Part shown: one piece after another, positions 1-7,729 of the stretch
Numbering within the stretch: position 1 is the stretch's first letter
Layout: each line of letters opens with the position of its first letter
Assembly (NCBI GenBank): GCA_019695455.1
Contig: JAEUAC010000314.1
Location: 1-24,479 of the forward strand
DNA from: Methylorubrum extorquens
Lineage (GTDB): Bacteria; Pseudomonadota; Alphaproteobacteria; Rhizobiales; Beijerinckiaceae
Length of the DNA: 24,479 nucleotides
Reading direction: 5' to 3'
Program-made: the position numbers and the translations under genes
Notes under the pieces: model-generated
Told to the model about the DNA's origin: nothing
Seen by the model: only the letters and a program-made list of their open reading frames with translations
Databases searched by the model: none

Positions 1-103
1 CATCGCATCCGAGCATGGCGGGCTGATCGTGTCGAACTTCCTCGACCTCGCGCTCGCTTGGCGGGCTGGCCGTCGTGACAAGGCCGCGTGGCCCGTGCAT
101 TGA
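1..103 (+). CDS. trpG: Anthranilate synthase component II (glutamine amidotransferase), C-terminal end only
   Basis: Only the last 33 codons are present, ending at TGA 101-103; the 5' part lies outside the window. The visible peptide begins IASEHGGLIVSNFLDLAL, which matches the usual C-terminus of TrpG (an SEHG segment followed by a NFL motif). TrpG supplies ammonia from glutamine to TrpE in the first committed step of tryptophan synthesis. The stop lies 7 bases before the preferred trpD start, so the two genes are almost certainly in one operon. The call rests on a short peptide plus context, and context carries much of the weight. Confidence 0.82.
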   Translation, partial: IASEHGGLIVSNFLDLALAWRAGRRDKAAWPVH

Positions 104-110
104 GCCCGCG

Positions 111-1136
111 ATGGACTCGTTCAAACCCTACATCGCCAAGGTCGCGACCGGCGCCGCCCTGACGCGCGAGGAGGCCCGCGAGGCGTTCGAGACGCTGCTC
201 TCGGGCGAGGTGACGCCGGCCCAGGCGGGCGGCTTCCTCATGGCGCTGCGCGTCCGCGGCGAGCAGCAGGCGGAGATCATCGGCGCCGTCGAGGCCATGC
301 GCGGCCGCATGATGCGGGTCGCGGCGCCCGCGGACGCGATCGACATCGTCGGCACGGGCGGCGACGGGGCGGGCAGCTACAACATCTCGACGCTGGCCGC
401 GATCATCGTCGCGGGGAGCGGCGTCCCCGTGGCCAAGCACGGCAACCGGGCGGCCTCGTCGAAGTCCGGCGCGGCCGACGTGCTCACGGCGCTCGGCGTG
501 AGGATGGGGCTGGGCGCGCCCGCGCTCGAGCGCTGCCTCGCCGAGGCGAAGCTCTGCTTCATGTTCGCCCAGACGCACCACGCCTCCATGCGGCACGTCG
601 CGGCGGCGCGCGTCGAGCTCGGCACGCGGACGCTGTTCAACCTCCTGGGGCCGCTCGCCAATCCGGCAGGCGTCCGGCGCCAGCTCCTCGGCGTGCCGTC
701 CTCCGCCTGGGCGGAGCCGCTGACGCGCGCGCTCGCCGATCTCGGCTCCGAGCGGGTCTGGACGGTGCACGGGTCCGACGGCCTGGACGAGATCACGACG
801 ACCGGGCCGTCCACGATCGTCGCCCTCGAGGACGGCCGCATCCGGACCTTCGAGGTCGCGCCGGAGGATGTCGGCCTCGCCCGCGCCCTGCCGGCCGACC
901 TGAAGGGCGGCGACGCCGACCACAACGCGCGCGCGCTGCGCGCCGTGCTGGACGGGGCGCGCAACGCCTACCGGGACATCGCGGTCCTGAACGCGGGCGC
1001 GTCGCTCGTCGTCGCGGGCGCCGCGGCCGATCTCGCGTCCGGCGTGGAGCAGGCGGCGTCCGCGATCGACAGCGGCGCCGCGGCCGCGACGCTCTCGCGG
1101 CTCGTCCGCGTGTCCAACGAGGATCGGACCGCGTGA
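111..1136 (+). CDS. trpD: Anthranilate phosphoribosyltransferase
   Basis: Transfers phosphoribosyl from PRPP to anthranilate, the second step of tryptophan synthesis, in the cytoplasm. With the start at ATG 111 the protein has 341 residues, normal for TrpD. Family motifs are intact: GTGGDG at 81-86 (PRPP binding), NIST at 91-94, KHGNRAASSKSG at 109-120 and a FNLLGPLANP segment near residue 180. An in-frame GTG at 75 would add 12 residues that overlap the trpG end. I chose ATG 111 because MDSFKPYIAKVATG is the expected N-terminus of alphaproteobacterial TrpD. No clear Shine-Dalgarno sequence is seen, so translation probably follows on from trpG. The stop overlaps the trpC start (GTGA). Confidence 0.95.
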   Translation: MDSFKPYIAKVATGAALTREEAREAFETLLSGEVTPAQAGGFLMALRVRGEQQAEIIGAVEAMRGRMMRVAAPADAIDIVGTGGDGAGSYNISTLAAIIVAGSGVPVAKHGNRAASSKSGAADVLTALGVRMGLGAPALERCLAEAKLCFMFAQTHHASMRHVAAARVELGTRTLFNLLGPLANPAGVRRQLLGVPSSAWAEPLTRALADLGSERVWTVHGSDGLDEITTTGPSTIVALEDGRIRTFEVAPEDVGLARALPADLKGGDADHNARALRAVLDGARNAYRDIAVLNAGASLVVAGAAADLASGVEQAASAIDSGAAAATLSRLVRVSNEDRTA

Positions 1137-1921
1137 GCGACATCCTGGACCGCATCGCGATCTACAAGCGCGAGGAGATCGCCGAGGCGAAGACGCATGT
1201 CACGCCCGACGAGGCGGAGGACGCGGCCTTCGCGGCCGTCAGGCCGCGGGGGTTCACGGCCGCCATCCGGGCGGCGCATGCCGAGGGCCGGACGGCGCTC
1301 ATCGCCGAGATCAAGAAGGCGAGCCCGTCCAAGGGCCTGATCCGGGCGGACTTCCAGCCCGCCGCGCTCGCCGCCGCCTACGAGGCGGGCGGGGCGGCGT
1401 GCCTGTCGGTGCTCACCGACGAGCCCTCGTTCCGGGGCCGGCCCGAGCACCTGGAGGAGGCGCGGGCGGCCTCCTCGCTGCCCGCCATCCGCAAGGACTT
1501 CCTGTTCGACCCCTACCAGGTCTTCCAGTCGCGCATGATGGGGGCCGACTGCATCCTCGTCATCATGGCGGCGCTGACGGACGACGAGGCGCAGGCCCTG
1601 ATCGGCACGGCCGAGGCCGTCGCCATGGACGTGCTCGTCGAGGTCCACGACGAGCGCGAGCTCGAGCGGGCCCTCAAGCTCGAGGTGGACCTGATCGGCA
1701 TCAACAACCGCGACCTGCGCACCTTCCACGTCGACCTCGCCGTGTCGGAGCGGCTCGCGCCGCTGGTCCCGCCCGGCCGGATCGTGGTCGCAGAAAGCGG
1801 CGTCGGCTCGGCGGACGACGTGCGCCGGCTCGGCCAGGTCGGCATCCGCACCTTCCTGGTCGGCGAGAGCCTGATGCGCGAGCCCGACCTGCAGGCCGCG
1901 ACGCGGGCGCTCCTCGCGTGA
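1133..1921 (+). CDS. trpC: Indole-3-glycerol phosphate synthase
   Basis: Closes the ring of carboxyphenylamino-deoxyribulose phosphate to give indole-3-glycerol phosphate. It is a 262-residue single-domain (beta/alpha)8 barrel, not fused to TrpF. Catalytic and phosphate-binding motifs are present: EIKKASPSKG at 59-68, the RKDF lysine K121, INNRDL from residue 190, ESG at 221-223 and GES at 244-246. The start is GTG 1133, overlapping the trpD stop by four bases, so translation is coupled. The stop TGA 1919-1921 in turn overlaps the GTG start of moaC. Confidence 0.96.
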   Translation: MSDILDRIAIYKREEIAEAKTHVTPDEAEDAAFAAVRPRGFTAAIRAAHAEGRTALIAEIKKASPSKGLIRADFQPAALAAAYEAGGAACLSVLTDEPSFRGRPEHLEEARAASSLPAIRKDFLFDPYQVFQSRMMGADCILVIMAALTDDEAQALIGTAEAVAMDVLVEVHDERELERALKLEVDLIGINNRDLRTFHVDLAVSERLAPLVPPGRIVVAESGVGSADDVRRLGQVGIRTFLVGESLMREPDLQAATRALLA

Positions 1922-2421
1922 CGGCGCTCACGCATCTCGACGCGACCGGCGCGGCCGTCATGGTCGACGTCGGCGACAAGGAGGCGACGAGCCGGACCGC
2001 CCGGGCCGAGGGGCGCGTCGTCACCCTGCCGGAGACGGTGGCGCTGATCCGCTCGGGCGACGCCAAGAAGGGCGACGTGCTCGGCACGGCCCGGATCGCC
2101 GGCATCATGGCGGCGAAGCGCACGCACGAGCTCGTGCCGCTCTGCCACCCGCTCCTCCTCACGAAGGTGCGCGTCGACCTCGCGCTCGACGACGACCTGC
2201 CGGGCGTGCGCGTGACGGCGGAGGTCTCGGTCACGGGCCAGACGGGCGTCGAGATGGAGGCCCTGACCGCCGTCTCCGTCGCCTGCCTCACGATCTACGA
2301 CATGGTGAAGGCCGCCGATCGCGGCATGGCGATCGAGGGCATCCGGCTCCTCGAGAAGAGCGGCGGCCGCTCGGGCCATTACCGGGCCGACCAGGTCCCG
2401 GGCGCCGGCGGGGCGCCATGA
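1918..2421 (+). CDS. moaC: Cyclic pyranopterin monophosphate synthase (molybdenum cofactor)
   Basis: Converts the MoaA product into cyclic pyranopterin monophosphate, the first intermediate of molybdenum cofactor synthesis. The 167-residue length is typical. Motifs visible are DVGDKEATSRTA at 17-28, CHPL at 76-79, TGVEMEALTA at 109-118 and IYDMVKA at 126-132, which carries the catalytic Asp and Lys. The frame stays open far upstream (from 1399), but that part is trpC read out of frame. The true start is GTG 1918, in a GTGA overlap with the trpC stop. The gene ends in an ATGA overlap with moeA. The trp-moaC-moeA link is common in Hyphomicrobiales. Confidence 0.95.
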   Translation: MTALTHLDATGAAVMVDVGDKEATSRTARAEGRVVTLPETVALIRSGDAKKGDVLGTARIAGIMAAKRTHELVPLCHPLLLTKVRVDLALDDDLPGVRVTAEVSVTGQTGVEMEALTAVSVACLTIYDMVKAADRGMAIEGIRLLEKSGGRSGHYRADQVPGAGGAP

Positions 2422-3641
2422 GCCTCATCCCGGTCGACGAGGCGCTGCGCCGCATCCTCGCGAGCGTTCCCGGACCCGTCGAGGCGGAGGACGTCCCGAT
2501 CGCGGCCGCGGCCGGCCGCACGCTGGCGACCGACCTCGCGGCCGCCCGCACGCAGCCGCCCTTCGACGGGTCCGCCATGGACGGCTACGCGGTCCGGGCG
2601 CGCGACGCGGCGCGCGTCCCGGCGACGCTCCGCGTGGTGGGCCGCAGCGTCGCCGGCCGGCGCTTCGCGGGCCCGGTCGGGGAGGGCGAGGCGGTCCGCA
2701 TCTTCACCGGCGCGCCCATGCCCGAGGGCGCGGATTCCGTCGTGATCCAGGAGGACACCGACCGCGGCGGCGAGACCGTGACCATCCGGGAGGCCGCCCG
2801 GCCGGACCGGCACATCCGGCGCGCGGGCCTCGACTTCCGGACCGGCGACGTGCTCCTGCGGGCGGGCGAGAGGCTGGACGCGCGGCGCCTCGCGCTCGCG
2901 GCGGCCATGGGACACGGCACGCTGTCCTGCCGGCGGAAGCCGCGGGTCGCCATCCTGGCGACGGGCGACGAACTCGTCCGGCCCGGCGAGGACGGCGGTC
3001 CGGACGCGATCGTCGCCTCCAACAGCTATGCCATCGCGGCGCTCGCCGCGCGCGCGGGCGGCGAGCCGATCGATCTCGGCATCGCGCGCGACGACCATGC
3101 CGACCTCGCCCGCTGCCTCGCGGCGGCCCGGGAGGGCGAGGCGGACCTCCTCGTCACGCTCGGCGGCGCCTCCGTCGGAGACCACGACCTCGTGCAGGAG
3201 GCGCTGACGCGGGCCGGCATGGAGCTCGGCTTCTGGAAGGTCGCCCTGCGGCCGGGCAAGCCCCTCATGCACGGCCGCCTCGGCCGCACCCTGCTGCTCG
3301 GCCTGCCGGGCAATCCCGTCTCCTCCGTCATCTGCGGCGTCCTGTTCGGCGTGCCGGCCATCCGGGCGCTGCTCGGCGATCCCGACGCCGGCGCCGACCC
3401 GACCGAAGCCGCGTGGCTCGGGGCCGACCTGCCGGCGAACGACACACGGCAGGACTACATGCGGGCGACGCTCGCGCTCGACGGCGAGGGCCGGGCGATC
3501 GTGACGGCGCAGTCGCGGCAGGATTCGTCCATGCTGGCGACGCTCTCCGCCTCGGAGGCCCTGATCGTCCGGCCGCCGCACGCGCCGCCCGCGCGGGCCG
3601 GCGACCTCGTCCGCGCCATCCGGCTCGCCCGCTTCGGCTGA
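2418..3641 (+). CDS. moeA: Molybdopterin molybdenumtransferase
   Basis: Inserts molybdate into adenylylated molybdopterin to finish the molybdenum cofactor. The protein has 407 residues, a standard length. Motifs: PPFDGSAMDGYAV at 47-59, FTGAPMPEGAD at 96-106, ATGDEL at 181-186, TLGGASVGDHD at 247-257 (MoCF-like fold), RPGKP at 278-282 and LPGNPVS at 296-302. The ATG start overlaps the moaC stop (ATGA), indicating coupling. It is the last gene of the left operon. The following 160-base gap holds palindromic sequence rather than a clear terminator. In many rhizobia lexA follows moeA; here it does not. Confidence 0.95.
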   Translation: MSLIPVDEALRRILASVPGPVEAEDVPIAAAAGRTLATDLAAARTQPPFDGSAMDGYAVRARDAARVPATLRVVGRSVAGRRFAGPVGEGEAVRIFTGAPMPEGADSVVIQEDTDRGGETVTIREAARPDRHIRRAGLDFRTGDVLLRAGERLDARRLALAAAMGHGTLSCRRKPRVAILATGDELVRPGEDGGPDAIVASNSYAIAALAARAGGEPIDLGIARDDHADLARCLAAAREGEADLLVTLGGASVGDHDLVQEALTRAGMELGFWKVALRPGKPLMHGRLGRTLLLGLPGNPVSSVICGVLFGVPAIRALLGDPDAGADPTEAAWLGADLPANDTRQDYMRATLALDGEGRAIVTAQSRQDSSMLATLSASEALIVRPPHAPPARAGDLVRAIRLARFG

Positions 3642-3694
3642 GGCCGGCCGCAAGCAACGATCCGGCAACCACGCCGCATCAGGACCGTTTAACC

Positions 3695-3708
3695 TGAACG
3701 GGCGTTCA
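3695..3708. promoter_or_regulatory. 6-bp inverted repeat, possible operator
   Basis: The sequence TGAACGGGCGTTCA has perfect 6-base arms (TGAACG/CGTTCA) around a 2-base spacer. It sits 95 bases before the start of the 144-residue protein gene and 53 bases after moeA, in the least GC-rich stretch nearby, flanked by GTTTAAC (3687-3693) and GTTAAC (3718-3723). This could be a binding site for a dimeric regulator. It does not fit the alphaproteobacterial LexA box, which is a direct GTTC-N7-GTTC repeat. No regulator is identified and the assignment is an inference from symmetry and position. Confidence 0.35.
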
Positions 3709-3771
3709 CATCTTCAAGTTAACCCCCTACGAGCCGGCGCCGATCCAAGACTAGTCCCACGAAAACGACGA

Positions 3772-3790
3772 GGACCCGAGACAAGGGTCC
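3772..3790 (+). promoter_or_regulatory. Leader hairpin directly before a ribosome binding site
   Basis: GGACCC (3772-3777) and GGGTCC (3785-3790) form a perfect 6-bp stem with a 7-base loop. The Shine-Dalgarno-like AGGGGA begins at the very next base (3791-3796), 7 bases before ATG 3804. The hairpin lies in the probable leader of the 144-residue protein gene and could affect ribosome access or mRNA stability. No poly-U follows, so a terminator role is less likely. Confidence 0.35.
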
Positions 3791-3803
3791 AGGGGACATC
3801 GGC

Positions 3804-4238
3804 ATGATCACGTGGGCACTCGAGACCTTCATCGCTGGCGTCCAGGAGCGGGGCCGCATCGGCCGCGACGACGTCCGCCTCCTGCAGCGCGACATCCTGC
3901 CGAACGGCGTCGAGAACCGCGACGAGGCCGACATGCTGGTCGCGCTCGACCGGGCGATCCCGTCCAAGGACGCGAGCTGGAGCGCCTTCGCCATCCAGAC
4001 GGTCGTCGACTTCGTCGTGTGGACGTCGCGCCCGACCGGCCGCATCGACCGCGAAACGGCCGAATGGCTGGTCGCCTCGCTCGGCTGCGGCACGGGCCCG
4101 ACGGACGTCGCGCTCGCGATCGCCTTCGAGGCCGTGCGCGAGAGCGACGGCGCCGACGAACTGCTGGTCGCCTTCGTCATGCGCTCGACGGCCGGCCGGC
4201 GCGCCGCCATGGAAGTCGGGCTCGCACGCGCGGCCTGA
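3804..4238 (+). CDS. Uncharacterised conserved alphaproteobacterial protein
   Basis: This 144-residue protein has no catalytic motif I recognise. It has no signal peptide and no clear membrane segment, so it is probably cytoplasmic. It appears to contain two related helical units. Each opens with a similar phrase, RGRIGRDDVRLL (about residues 16-27) and TGRIDRETAEWL (about 77-88), and the first is followed by an acidic DEADMLVALDRA stretch. The layout faintly recalls EF-hand or TerB-like helical repeats, but I do not claim calcium binding. Similar hypothetical proteins of this size occur in related bacteria, from memory. It has a good Shine-Dalgarno (AGGGGA) and its own structured upstream region, so it is probably transcribed separately from moeA. 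Confidence 0.8.
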   Translation: MITWALETFIAGVQERGRIGRDDVRLLQRDILPNGVENRDEADMLVALDRAIPSKDASWSAFAIQTVVDFVVWTSRPTGRIDRETAEWLVASLGCGTGPTDVALAIAFEAVRESDGADELLVAFVMRSTAGRRAAMEVGLARAA

Positions 4239-4280
4239 CCTCGCTTCCCGCAGCGCTTCGAGTGCGCTAACGGCTGGCGC

Positions 4281-4296
4281 GGCGCCTGTGGGCGCC
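4281..4296. other. Short GC-rich hairpin before pccA
   Basis: GGCGCC-TGTG-GGCGCC forms a 6-bp stem with a 4-base loop in the 74-base gap between the 144-residue protein gene and pccA, ending 16 bases before the pccA ATG. It might be a weak terminator or a leader structure. There is no T-run, and such sequences arise easily at this GC content. Confidence 0.25.
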
Positions 4297-4312
4297 CTGT
4301 CAGCGGGGCCCG

Positions 4313-6316
4313 ATGTTCTCGAAGATCCTGATCGCCAACCGGGGCGAGATCGCCTGCCGGGTCATCAAGACGGCCCGCCGCCTGGGCATCAAGACGGTCG
4401 CCGTCTTCTCGGACGCCGACCGGGACGCCCTCCACGTCGAGATGGCGGACGAGTCCGTGCATATCGGGCCGGCCCAGGCCGCCCAGTCCTACCTCGTCAT
4501 CGACAGGATCGTGGAGGCCTGCCGGCAGACCGGCGCCGAGGCCGTCCATCCGGGCTACGGCTTCCTGTCGGAGCGCGAGGCGTTCCCGCTGGCGCTCGAG
4601 GCGGCCGGCATCACGTTCATCGGCCCGAACGCCCGCGCCATCGCGGCCATGGGCGACAAGATCGAATCAAAGAAGGCCGCGGCCGCCGCGAACGTGTCGA
4701 CGGTGCCGGGCTATCTCGGCATCATCGACAGCCCCGAGAAGGCCGTCACGATCGCCGACGAGATCGGCTACCCGGTCATGATCAAGGCTTCCGCCGGCGG
4801 CGGCGGCAAGGGCATGCGGATCGCGCATTCGGCCGACGAGGTCGCGGAGGGCTTCGCCCGCGCCACGTCCGAGGCCGCCTCGTCCTTCGGCGACGACCGC
4901 GTCTTCGTCGAGAAGTTCATCACCGACCCGCGCCACGTCGAGATCCAGCTCATCGGCGACAAGCACGGCAACGTCGTCTACCTCGGCGAGCGGGAATGCT
5001 CGATCCAGCGCCGGAACCAGAAGGTGCTGGAGGAGGCGCCGTCGCCCCTCCTCGACGAGGCGACGCGGCGCGCCATGGGCGAGCAGTCCGTCGCCCTCGC
5101 GAAGGCGGTCGGCTACGATTCCGCCGGCACGGTCGAGTTCGTGGCCGGCCAGGACCGCTCCTTCTTCTTCCTCGAGATGAACACGCGGCTCCAGGTGGAG
5201 CACCCCGTGACGGAGATGGTCACGGGCCTCGACCTCGTGGAGCTCATGATCCGGGTGGCGGCGGGCGAGAGGCTGCCGATCACGCAGGCGGACGTGAAGC
5301 TCGACGGCTGGGCCGTGGAGAGCCGCGTCTACGCCGAGGACCCGACCCGCGGCTTCCTGCCCTCGACCGGGCGGCTCGTGACCTATCGGCCGCCGGCCGA
5401 GGGTCGAAGCGGCGCCGCGACCGTGCGCAACGACACGGGCGTCTACGAGGGCGGCGAGATCTCGATCTTCTACGATCCGATGATCGCGAAGCTCGTGACG
5501 CACGCGCCGACCCGGGCGGAGGCGATCGCGGCCCAGTCGACGGCGCTCGACGCCTTCGCGATCGAGGGCATCCGGCACAACATCCCGTTCCTGTCGGCCC
5601 TGATGGCGCATCCGCGCTGGCGCGACGGCGCGCTCTCGACCGGCTTCATCGCCGAGGAATTCCCCGACGGGTTCGCCGAGAAGGCGCCGGAGGGCGAGGC
5701 GGCCAGCACGATCGCGGCGGTCGCCGCCTCGATCGACCACCTCCTGAACGAGCGCAAGCGCGGCATCTCCGGCCAGCGCCGGCCGAACGCCGTGCGGTTC
5801 GAGCGCGAGCGCGTCGTGATGCTGGACGCCCAGGCCGTGCCCCTGACCGTGGAGGACGGCGAGGGCGGCGGCATCGTCGCGGCCTTCGGCTCGGGCGAGC
5901 GGATCGCGGTCGCCTCGACCTGGACGCCGGGCGAGCCGGTCTGGACGGGAACGGTCGGCGGGCGCGTCCTGTCCGTGCAGGTCCGGCCCGTGCCGAACGG
6001 CGTGCGGCTCTCCGGCGGCGCCGTGGCGGCGACCGCGCGGGTCTATACGCGCCGCGAGGCGGAACTCGCCGCGCTCATGCCCGAGAAGGTCGCCAGCGGC
6101 GCCGGCAAGGCGCTGCTCTGCCCCATGCCCGGCCTCGTCAAGTCCATCGCGGTCTCGGCCGGCCAGGACGTCAAGGCGGGCGAGCCGCTGGCCGTCGTCG
6201 AGGCCATGAAGATGGAGAACGTGCTCCGCGCCGAGCGCGACGCGACGATCGCCAAGGTCGTCGCCAAGGAGGGCGACAGCCTCGCCGTGGACGCCGTCAT
6301 CCTCGAATTCGCCTGA
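4313..6316 (+). CDS. pccA: Propionyl-CoA carboxylase alpha subunit (biotin carboxylase plus biotin carrier)
   Basis: Carboxylates its own biotin with ATP and bicarbonate, then passes CO2 to propionyl-CoA on the beta subunit to give methylmalonyl-CoA. It is 667 residues long, as expected for alphaproteobacterial PccA. The biotin carboxylase domain (about 1-450) shows ILIANRGEIACRV at 5-17, ATP-grasp K158 and GGGGKGM at 162-168, the QRRNQK loop with K236, and EMNTRLQVEHPVTE from residue 288. A PccA-type linker follows. The C-terminal biotinyl domain ends with EAMKMENVL, biotinyl lysine K633. The conserved N-terminus fixes ATG 4313, although its Shine-Dalgarno is poor. No pccB is in the window. 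Methylcrotonyl-CoA carboxylase is the main alternative, but the biotinyl-domain sequence looks more like PccA. Confidence 0.9.
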   Translation: MFSKILIANRGEIACRVIKTARRLGIKTVAVFSDADRDALHVEMADESVHIGPAQAAQSYLVIDRIVEACRQTGAEAVHPGYGFLSEREAFPLALEAAGITFIGPNARAIAAMGDKIESKKAAAAANVSTVPGYLGIIDSPEKAVTIADEIGYPVMIKASAGGGGKGMRIAHSADEVAEGFARATSEAASSFGDDRVFVEKFITDPRHVEIQLIGDKHGNVVYLGERECSIQRRNQKVLEEAPSPLLDEATRRAMGEQSVALAKAVGYDSAGTVEFVAGQDRSFFFLEMNTRLQVEHPVTEMVTGLDLVELMIRVAAGERLPITQADVKLDGWAVESRVYAEDPTRGFLPSTGRLVTYRPPAEGRSGAATVRNDTGVYEGGEISIFYDPMIAKLVTHAPTRAEAIAAQSTALDAFAIEGIRHNIPFLSALMAHPRWRDGALSTGFIAEEFPDGFAEKAPEGEAASTIAAVAASIDHLLNERKRGISGQRRPNAVRFERERVVMLDAQAVPLTVEDGEGGGIVAAFGSGERIAVASTWTPGEPVWTGTVGGRVLSVQVRPVPNGVRLSGGAVAATARVYTRREAELAALMPEKVASGAGKALLCPMPGLVKSIAVSAGQDVKAGEPLAVVEAMKMENVLRAERDATIAKVVAKEGDSLAVDAVILEFA

Positions 6317-6323
6317 GCGGCCG

Positions 6324-6857
6324 GTGCCGCTCTGCTTCGCCTACGGGTCCAACATGGATCGCGCCGCCATGGCGGCGCGATGCCCGGCCTCGACGGCGAT
6401 CGGACCGGCCCGCCTCCCGCGCCACCGGCTCGCGATCATGCGGGAGGGCTACCTGACGGTCGTGCGCGATCCGCGCCGGGAGGTGAGGGGGCTGCTCTGG
6501 GACGTCGCCTTCGCCGACATGGCCGCCCTGGACCGCTACGAGGGCCTGGGCGAGGGGCTGTACGGCAAGGTCCTGCAGCCCGTGCTCACGCCCAGGGGCG
6601 CCCGCAAGGCGATCGTCTACGTGGGGGCGAATGCCGGGCCCGGCCTGCCGAAGCCGGGCTATCTCGAGGGCGTCGTCGCGGCCGCCCTGGCGCTCGACTG
6701 GCCGCCGGCGCATCTCCGGGACCTCGAGGCGCTGTTCCCCGGACCGGGCCGGACAGCGCCGGCCGAGCCCGCCGCGAGGCCGGCCGTCACGCCCCGCCGC
6801 CGCTCGCCGCTCGAACCCGAGCGAGACCGCAACGCCGGCTGGCGCTGGACGCCGTAG
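6324..6857 (+). CDS. Gamma-glutamylcyclotransferase-like (GGCT/AIG2 fold) protein
   Basis: A 177-residue protein of the GGCT-like family, whose members release 5-oxoproline from gamma-glutamyl amines or peptides. The hallmark YGSNM substrate loop is at residues 7-11 and the catalytic-type glutamate is E73 in LDRYEG. The fold probably covers residues 1-130. The last 40 residues (from about 138) are a Pro/Arg-rich, low-complexity tail without family features. The start is GTG 6324, 7 bases after the pccA stop, so it is probably co-transcribed with pccA. The true substrate cannot be told from sequence. Confidence 0.82.
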   Translation: MPLCFAYGSNMDRAAMAARCPASTAIGPARLPRHRLAIMREGYLTVVRDPRREVRGLLWDVAFADMAALDRYEGLGEGLYGKVLQPVLTPRGARKAIVYVGANAGPGLPKPGYLEGVVAAALALDWPPAHLRDLEALFPGPGRTAPAEPAARPAVTPRRRSPLEPERDRNAGWRWTP

Positions 6858-6951
6858 CGGCGGGCCCCGGGCCCCGGCCTTCGGCGAACGGTCAGCGTTT
6901 CGCAGCCCCCCTGTCCCGACGCGCCGATCGCCCGCCCCGGCGGCATCGCGC

Positions 6952-6979
6952 TTGCTTTTCCGGGGGTGACGGCTAGCTC
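6952..6979 (+). promoter_or_regulatory. Possible sigma70-type promoter for the DUF599 gene
   Basis: TTGCTT (6952-6957) and TAGCTC (6974-6979) are 16 bases apart in the 149-base gap before the DUF599 gene, about 30 bases upstream of its start. The -35 match is fair and the -10 match is poor. The rest of the gap (from 6858) begins with a GGGCCCCGGGCCCC palindromic tract that may help end the upstream transcript. Confidence 0.22.
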
Positions 6980-7006
6980 TGCGGGCGGGCCGAGCGGGAG
7001 AGGGCG

Positions 7007-7720
7007 GTGCTGTTCGCGGGCTTCACGATCGCCGATTTCGTCGCGTTCGGCTTCTTCGTCAGCGCCTGGCTGCTCTACTACCTGCTGCTCGAGCGGACGG
7101 AGGCCGGCCGCCGCAGCCTGAACCGGATCATGAACGGCCACCGCTACGCGTGGCTGCGCGCCCTGCTCGGGCGCGAGAACCGGATCATGGACGTCAACAT
7201 CAACGCGACGCTCCAGAACGGCTCCGCCTTCTTCGCCTCGACGTCGCTGCTCGCGGTCGGCGGCTCGCTCACGCTGCTGCGGTCAACCAACGAGGTGATC
7301 GTGCTGTTCGGCGAATTGCCGTTCGGCTTCCAGGCGACCCGCCTCGCCTGGGAGATGAAGGCGCTCGGGCTGACGATCATCTTCGTCTACGCCTTCTTCA
7401 AGTTCGCCTGGTCCTACCGGCTGTTCAACTACGGCGCGATCCTGCTCGGCGCCGTGCCGAACAAGGGGGACGGCGTCGCGGCGGAGGTCGTGGAGCGGGC
7501 CGCCTGGCGGGCGGCGTCGATGAACACGGTCGCGGGCCGCCACTTCAACCGGGGCCAGCGGGCCTTCTTCTTCTCGCTCGCCTATCTCGGCTGGTTCGTC
7601 TCGGCCTACGTCCTCATGGCGGCGACGGCCGCGGTCCTCTACGTGATGTGGCACCGCCAATTCGCGTCGGATGCGCTGGCCGCGCTCGAGCGCGGACCCT
7701 GGCCGCCGCCGCCGACCTGA
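7007..7720 (+). CDS. DUF599 family membrane protein
   Basis: A 237-residue integral membrane protein of the DUF599 family, whose function is not established. Hydrophobic segments lie near residues 5-28, 70-92, 115-137 and 187-213, giving about four membrane helices. Family-like features are WLLYYLLLE early on, the central NIMDVN-type segment (here RIMDVNINATLQNG) and NRGQRAFFFSLAYLGWF before the last helix. The start is GTG 7007, preceded by GGGAGAGGG (6996-7004), a purine-rich Shine-Dalgarno that is unusually close. The gene is followed 9 bases later by the DUF3253 gene, so the two probably share a transcript. Confidence 0.85.
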   Translation: MLFAGFTIADFVAFGFFVSAWLLYYLLLERTEAGRRSLNRIMNGHRYAWLRALLGRENRIMDVNINATLQNGSAFFASTSLLAVGGSLTLLRSTNEVIVLFGELPFGFQATRLAWEMKALGLTIIFVYAFFKFAWSYRLFNYGAILLGAVPNKGDGVAAEVVERAAWRAASMNTVAGRHFNRGQRAFFFSLAYLGWFVSAYVLMAATAAVLYVMWHRQFASDALAALERGPWPPPPT

Positions 7721-7729
7721 GGACGACCG

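Noticed and set aside
3695..3708. Possible LexA (SOS) box
   Set aside because: The alphaproteobacterial LexA box is a direct GTTC-N7-GTTC repeat. Here there is an inverted TGAACG/CGTTCA pair with a 2-base spacer, so LexA binding is not supported.
4288..6456. A 722-codon plus-strand frame overlapping pccA
   Set aside because: An Arg/Gly-rich product in a different frame; pccA has every expected motif.
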